IMG/VR virus record: IMGVR_UViG_3300046011_008871
Span: 1-25,145 of that record
Direction: 5' to 3' (one strand)
Source of the DNA: a virus
DNA: 25,145 nucleotides
Part shown: positions 22,102 through 25,145 of the stretch, one piece after another
Layout: every line of letters starts with the position of its first letter
Numbering within the stretch: the stretch's first letter is position 1
Notes under the pieces: model-generated
Told to the model about the DNA's origin: nothing
What the model saw: only the letters and a program-made list of their open reading frames with translations
The model's database searches: none
Translations under genes and position numbers: made by a program

Positions 22102-22586
22102 TGGCATTTAATTTTACACGTTTGGATGAGCCATTTGTAACGGCAGATAAAAGTGGCTCTTTTATTTATCAAAATTCGATTGGTGTTACACTTCCATTTA
22201 ATGTAGAGGGTGGTGGTGTATTTAATAAATCGTTTTTTTCTGATGATCAAATGCGTACAAACGTAATTAATTTGTTATCAACAAAGAAAGGTGAGCGCGT
22301 TTATCACATAGATTTTGGAACAGATTTACATCGCATACTTTTTGAACAAATAACGGATACCGGAGAAATAGAAAGTAAAATCAGATCAACGTTAGTATCC
22401 GCATTTGATTTTTGGACTCCATATGTTACGTTAAAATCACTTGATATTGAAACGCCGGTACCAGCTATGGGGAAAAATTCAGAAAATTCTTTAAAAATAA
22501 ACTTAAGATTGCAATTCGATCCAACTCAATCAAATATTAATGTTGTAATATTTATTGATAATCAAGGAACTTTAACTGTAGAGTAA
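22101..22586 (+). CDS. 25: Baseplate wedge protein, gp25-like
   Basis: gp25 anchors the tail sheath to the baseplate wedge in contractile tails. The 161 residues compare with 132 in T4. The signature runs IGVTLPFNVEGGGVF (about 27-41), RTNVINLLSTKKGERVYHI (67-85), FGTDLHRILFE, then SKIRSTLVSAFDFWTPYV. The conserved GER triad that makes the sheath-attachment strand is present in KKGERV. It is followed 3 bases later by gp6, the T4 order for these wedge proteins. Confidence 0.92.
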   Translation: MAFNFTRLDEPFVTADKSGSFIYQNSIGVTLPFNVEGGGVFNKSFFSDDQMRTNVINLLSTKKGERVYHIDFGTDLHRILFEQITDTGEIESKIRSTLVSAFDFWTPYVTLKSLDIETPVPAMGKNSENSLKINLRLQFDPTQSNINVVIFIDNQGTLTVE

Positions 22587-22589
22587 TAT

Positions 22590-24479
22590 ATGGCTGAATT
22601 AGAACAAAAAAAAGTTAAATATACGTCACGTGATTTTGGTTCACTTCGTGACGATTTAATTACATTCGCTGAATCGTACTTCCCAGCCGTTTACAGGGAT
22701 TTTAATGAGGCATCCCCTGGTATGATGTTTATGGAAATGTCTGCCTATGTTGGCGATGTTTTGTCTTTTTATACTGATAATCAATTTAAAGAATCCCTAT
22801 TACTTGAAGCTGAAGAAAAATCAAACATACTTGCAATTGCACAGAGCATGGGGTATCAACCTAAGTTCTCGTCAGCTGCAACAGTAACATTGGATTTTTA
22901 TCAAATAGTACCTGCAATTGGTTCCGGTGAAAATAATAAACCGGATATGCGATACGCAATGACATTGGATGCAAATGCCGTTGTTGCTTCATCCGTTGGA
23001 TCTAACATAAACTTTATAACTAATGATTTTGTTGATTTTTCCTTTAGTTCGAGTCTTAGTCCTTTGGAAATACGAGTATATGAAATAAATGAAACAACAA
23101 ATGAACCAACATTTTACTTGTTAAAAAAATCAGTACCTGCTTCAAGCGGAACTATACGAACTCAACGATTTGCGTTTGGGTCTGCAATTCCATACAATGC
23201 CGTGAAAATATCGGATACAAAGGTCATAGAAGTAATAGATGCAACTGATTCAGAGGGCGATACGTGGTACCATGTACCATATTTAGCGCAAGATACGATT
23301 GTAGAATCTGTTAGAAATATTAAAAGAAATGATAAAGATTTATATATGTTTAGAGAATCTGCACCATATCTTTTAAAACTTAGAAAAGTATCAAAAAGAT
23401 TTACAAGTAGAGTTTTAAGTGATGATTCGATCTTGTTACAATTTGGCCCGGGTATATCGGGTTTTAATGATGAACAAATAACACCAGACCCTTCTTTATT
23501 CGGTACAATATTTTCACCGTATTCAAACACTATAGATGAAACGATAGATCCATCAAATTTTCTCTTTACAAGAAATTATGGAATTGCACCGGCAAATACA
23601 GAACTAATAGTTAGATATAGAGTTGGCGGCGGTATCGCAGATAATGTACCGGCAAACTCTTTAACTAACATATTGTCAAAACGAATAACAATGAACGAAT
23701 CTGGATTAGATGCAACACTGATGTCTCTTGTAAAGCAATCATTATTTGTTACCAATACACAATCTGCGTCTGGTGGCAAAGACGCAGAAACATTAAATGA
23801 AATAAAAACCAATACGCTTGCGTTTTTTGCAGCCCAGAGCAGAGCAGTTACAAAAGAAGATTATATTGCAAGAGCGTACACAATGCCTCCTAGATTTGGA
23901 AGCATAGGAAAAGCATATGTTGTTCAAGATGATCAACTAAACATTGAAGGCAATTCAGATAACTTAGTATTTTTAAATCCAAACCCAAATGCATTAAATT
24001 TTTATGTGTTAGGATATAACGAAAATGGAAATTTAACAACAACAAATACTGCGGTTAAGGAGAATTTAAAGACATATTTGTCATCATTTAGAATGTTGAC
24101 CGATGCTATCAATGTAAAAGATGCATATATAATAAATTTCGGAATTGATTTTGAAGTAACACCAAGACCAGAATACAGTGGCTATGAAACCATTGCAAAT
24201 TGTATTTCTGTTTTAGTAGATTATTTTGATATACGGAAATGGCAAATAAATCAACCAATAGTTATCAGTGAAATATATAATATGCTAGATCGTGTTGCTG
24301 GTGTACAAACCGTAGTTGATGTGAAATTTGTCAATCTATATGATACTACGCAAGGATATTCTCCAAACGTATATGACATGGAATATGCTGAACAAAACGG
24401 ATTAATATACCCATCACTTGATCCTTCCGTTTTTGAATTAAAATTCCCATACAAAGACATTAGAGGAAGGATACGATAA
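22590..24479 (+). CDS. 6: Baseplate wedge protein, gp6-like
   Basis: gp6 forms the ring of heterodimers that links the wedges of the baseplate. The 629 residues are near the T4 length (660). The N-terminal signature is clear: KYTSRDFGSLRDDLITFAES, then YRDFNEASPGMMFMEMSAYV and GDVLSFYTDNQFKESLLLEA. The J-like core with VRYRVGGGIADNVPANSL (about 342-359), SGGKDAETLNEIK and AVTKEDYIARAYTMP is also recognisable. The C-terminal part (INQPIVISEIYNMLDRVAGV) contains the conserved dimer domain. Its last base overlaps the start of the next gene. Confidence 0.95.
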   Translation: MAELEQKKVKYTSRDFGSLRDDLITFAESYFPAVYRDFNEASPGMMFMEMSAYVGDVLSFYTDNQFKESLLLEAEEKSNILAIAQSMGYQPKFSSAATVTLDFYQIVPAIGSGENNKPDMRYAMTLDANAVVASSVGSNINFITNDFVDFSFSSSLSPLEIRVYEINETTNEPTFYLLKKSVPASSGTIRTQRFAFGSAIPYNAVKISDTKVIEVIDATDSEGDTWYHVPYLAQDTIVESVRNIKRNDKDLYMFRESAPYLLKLRKVSKRFTSRVLSDDSILLQFGPGISGFNDEQITPDPSLFGTIFSPYSNTIDETIDPSNFLFTRNYGIAPANTELIVRYRVGGGIADNVPANSLTNILSKRITMNESGLDATLMSLVKQSLFVTNTQSASGGKDAETLNEIKTNTLAFFAAQSRAVTKEDYIARAYTMPPRFGSIGKAYVVQDDQLNIEGNSDNLVFLNPNPNALNFYVLGYNENGNLTTTNTAVKENLKTYLSSFRMLTDAINVKDAYIINFGIDFEVTPRPEYSGYETIANCISVLVDYFDIRKWQINQPIVISEIYNMLDRVAGVQTVVDVKFVNLYDTTQGYSPNVYDMEYAEQNGLIYPSLDPSVFELKFPYKDIRGRIR

Positions 24480-25145
24480 TGGTTAATATTTTTTATCCAA
24501 TAAAAGATGCAACATTATATGAAACTAAGCTAGATTCAAATACAGGAATGGATTCTATTCTAGAATTATTACATGAAAAAAAAGGAAATCTGTATTATAA
24601 TTCTAGAATACTATTAAAGTTTGACCAATCGGAAATTAATAGTTTTTTATCTACATATAATGTCCAATCACCAACATATTCGTTAAACCTGTATGTAGCA
24701 AAAATAGAAGAATCACCAATAGAGGTATCAATAGAGACACGTCCTGTAAGTGGAGCATGGGAAAATGGAACAGGTAATGCAAATGATAATGTACCAGTAA
24801 AAAATGGAACGTCATGGAAATGGCGTGATTTTTCAGGATCAATTGAATGGGTAACAACTGGCTCTAGACCAACAAGTTATGCATATAACGCAGTTACTGG
24901 TGGTGGTACTTGGTATACTGAAAGCAATTATAGAATCACAAGTTCTATTACGAATATAAAAAATGATTTAAATATTAATGTTAGTCAAATATTCAATGCA
25001 TACAGTAGCAGCATAATCAGCAATGATGGTCTCATAATAAAATTTACATCTGGAAGTGAGTTATCGAACTATGGTTATTATTCATACAAATTCTTTTCTA
25101 ATGAATCAAACACCATATACTCGCCAAAACTAAAAATTATTTCTC
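24479..25145 (+). CDS. Virion structural protein, partial (runs off window)
   Basis: ATG at 24479 overlaps the gp6 stop by one base; 222 codons are open to the window edge. The start MVNIFYPIKDATLYETKLDS, the stretch NSRILLKFDQSEIN, and later VSGAWENGTGN, GTSWKWRDFSG, TGGGTWY and SPKLKIIS resemble a structural protein seen in T4-like marine phages, in which a jelly-roll-type domain follows an ALIKFD segment. It comes right after gp6, so a baseplate or fibre-connecting role is likely. The C-terminus is missing, so the full domain set cannot be given. Confidence 0.75.
   Translation, partial: MVNIFYPIKDATLYETKLDSNTGMDSILELLHEKKGNLYYNSRILLKFDQSEINSFLSTYNVQSPTYSLNLYVAKIEESPIEVSIETRPVSGAWENGTGNANDNVPVKNGTSWKWRDFSGSIEWVTTGSRPTSYAYNAVTGGGTWYTESNYRITSSITNIKNDLNINVSQIFNAYSSSIISNDGLIIKFTSGSELSNYGYYSYKFFSNESNTIYSPKLKIIS

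Overview
The window reads as part of the genome of a large, AT-rich, T4-like (contractile-tailed) bacteriophage. The right half carries baseplate wedge proteins like T4 gp25 and gp6, a baseplate hub/spike protein like gp5, and a late sigma factor like gp55. The middle holds phage nucleotide-metabolism genes (ThyX, a 5'-nucleotidase). Genes are densely packed with ATGA or short overlaps and Shine-Dalgarno (SD) sites. The host cannot be named. A sedoheptulose-7-phosphate isomerase (LPS heptose pathway), two lipoproteins with outer-membrane-type sorting residues, and strong SD sites point to a Gram-negative bacterium.

Region 1 (1 to about 1480) is visibly richer in G+C than the rest and mostly non-coding. 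It holds a degenerate 8-bp tandem repeat array next to a 12-bp palindrome, two small leftward genes (36 and 116 aa) each followed by an intrinsic terminator, a strong minus-strand G-quadruplex motif, a T7-promoter-like core, two copies of an 18-bp repeat that may be tandem leftward promoters, and a possible 26-aa cationic micropeptide with a near-perfect SD.

Region 2 (1487 to 7928, all minus strand) is an envelope/glycan module. It contains GmhA, RmlA, an RmlC-like epimerase, a GalE-like SDR epimerase, two lipoproteins sharing a GCSDV processing site, one secreted protein, two small membrane proteins, a Cys-containing basic protein, an acidic protein and a stand-alone HNH endonuclease. Three intrinsic terminators divide it. 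A reasonable reading is alteration of the infected cell's surface (LPS change, superinfection exclusion) or glycosylation of virions. This is inference.

Region 3 (7929 to 8250) is the divergent control region. A perfect 15-nt inverted repeat has one arm upstream of the first rightward gene and the other inside it, so the two arms bracket its SD and start codon.

Region 4 (8251 to 12098, plus strand) starts with five small unknown proteins, then a 5'(3')-deoxyribonucleotidase-like HAD protein, ThyX, a SAM methyltransferase and a membrane-anchored coiled-coil protein. It ends at an intrinsic terminator.

Region 5 (12189 to the right end, plus strand) carries a polytopic membrane protein with a (Glu-Pro)16 tail, a zinc-ribbon protein, a ClpP-like protease with an intact triad, a small membrane protein, the gp55-like sigma factor and then the baseplate block: hub/spike protein, a protein with a CHAP-like peptidoglycan hydrolase domain, a transglycosylase-like protein, two unknowns, gp25, gp6 and a structural protein that runs off the window.
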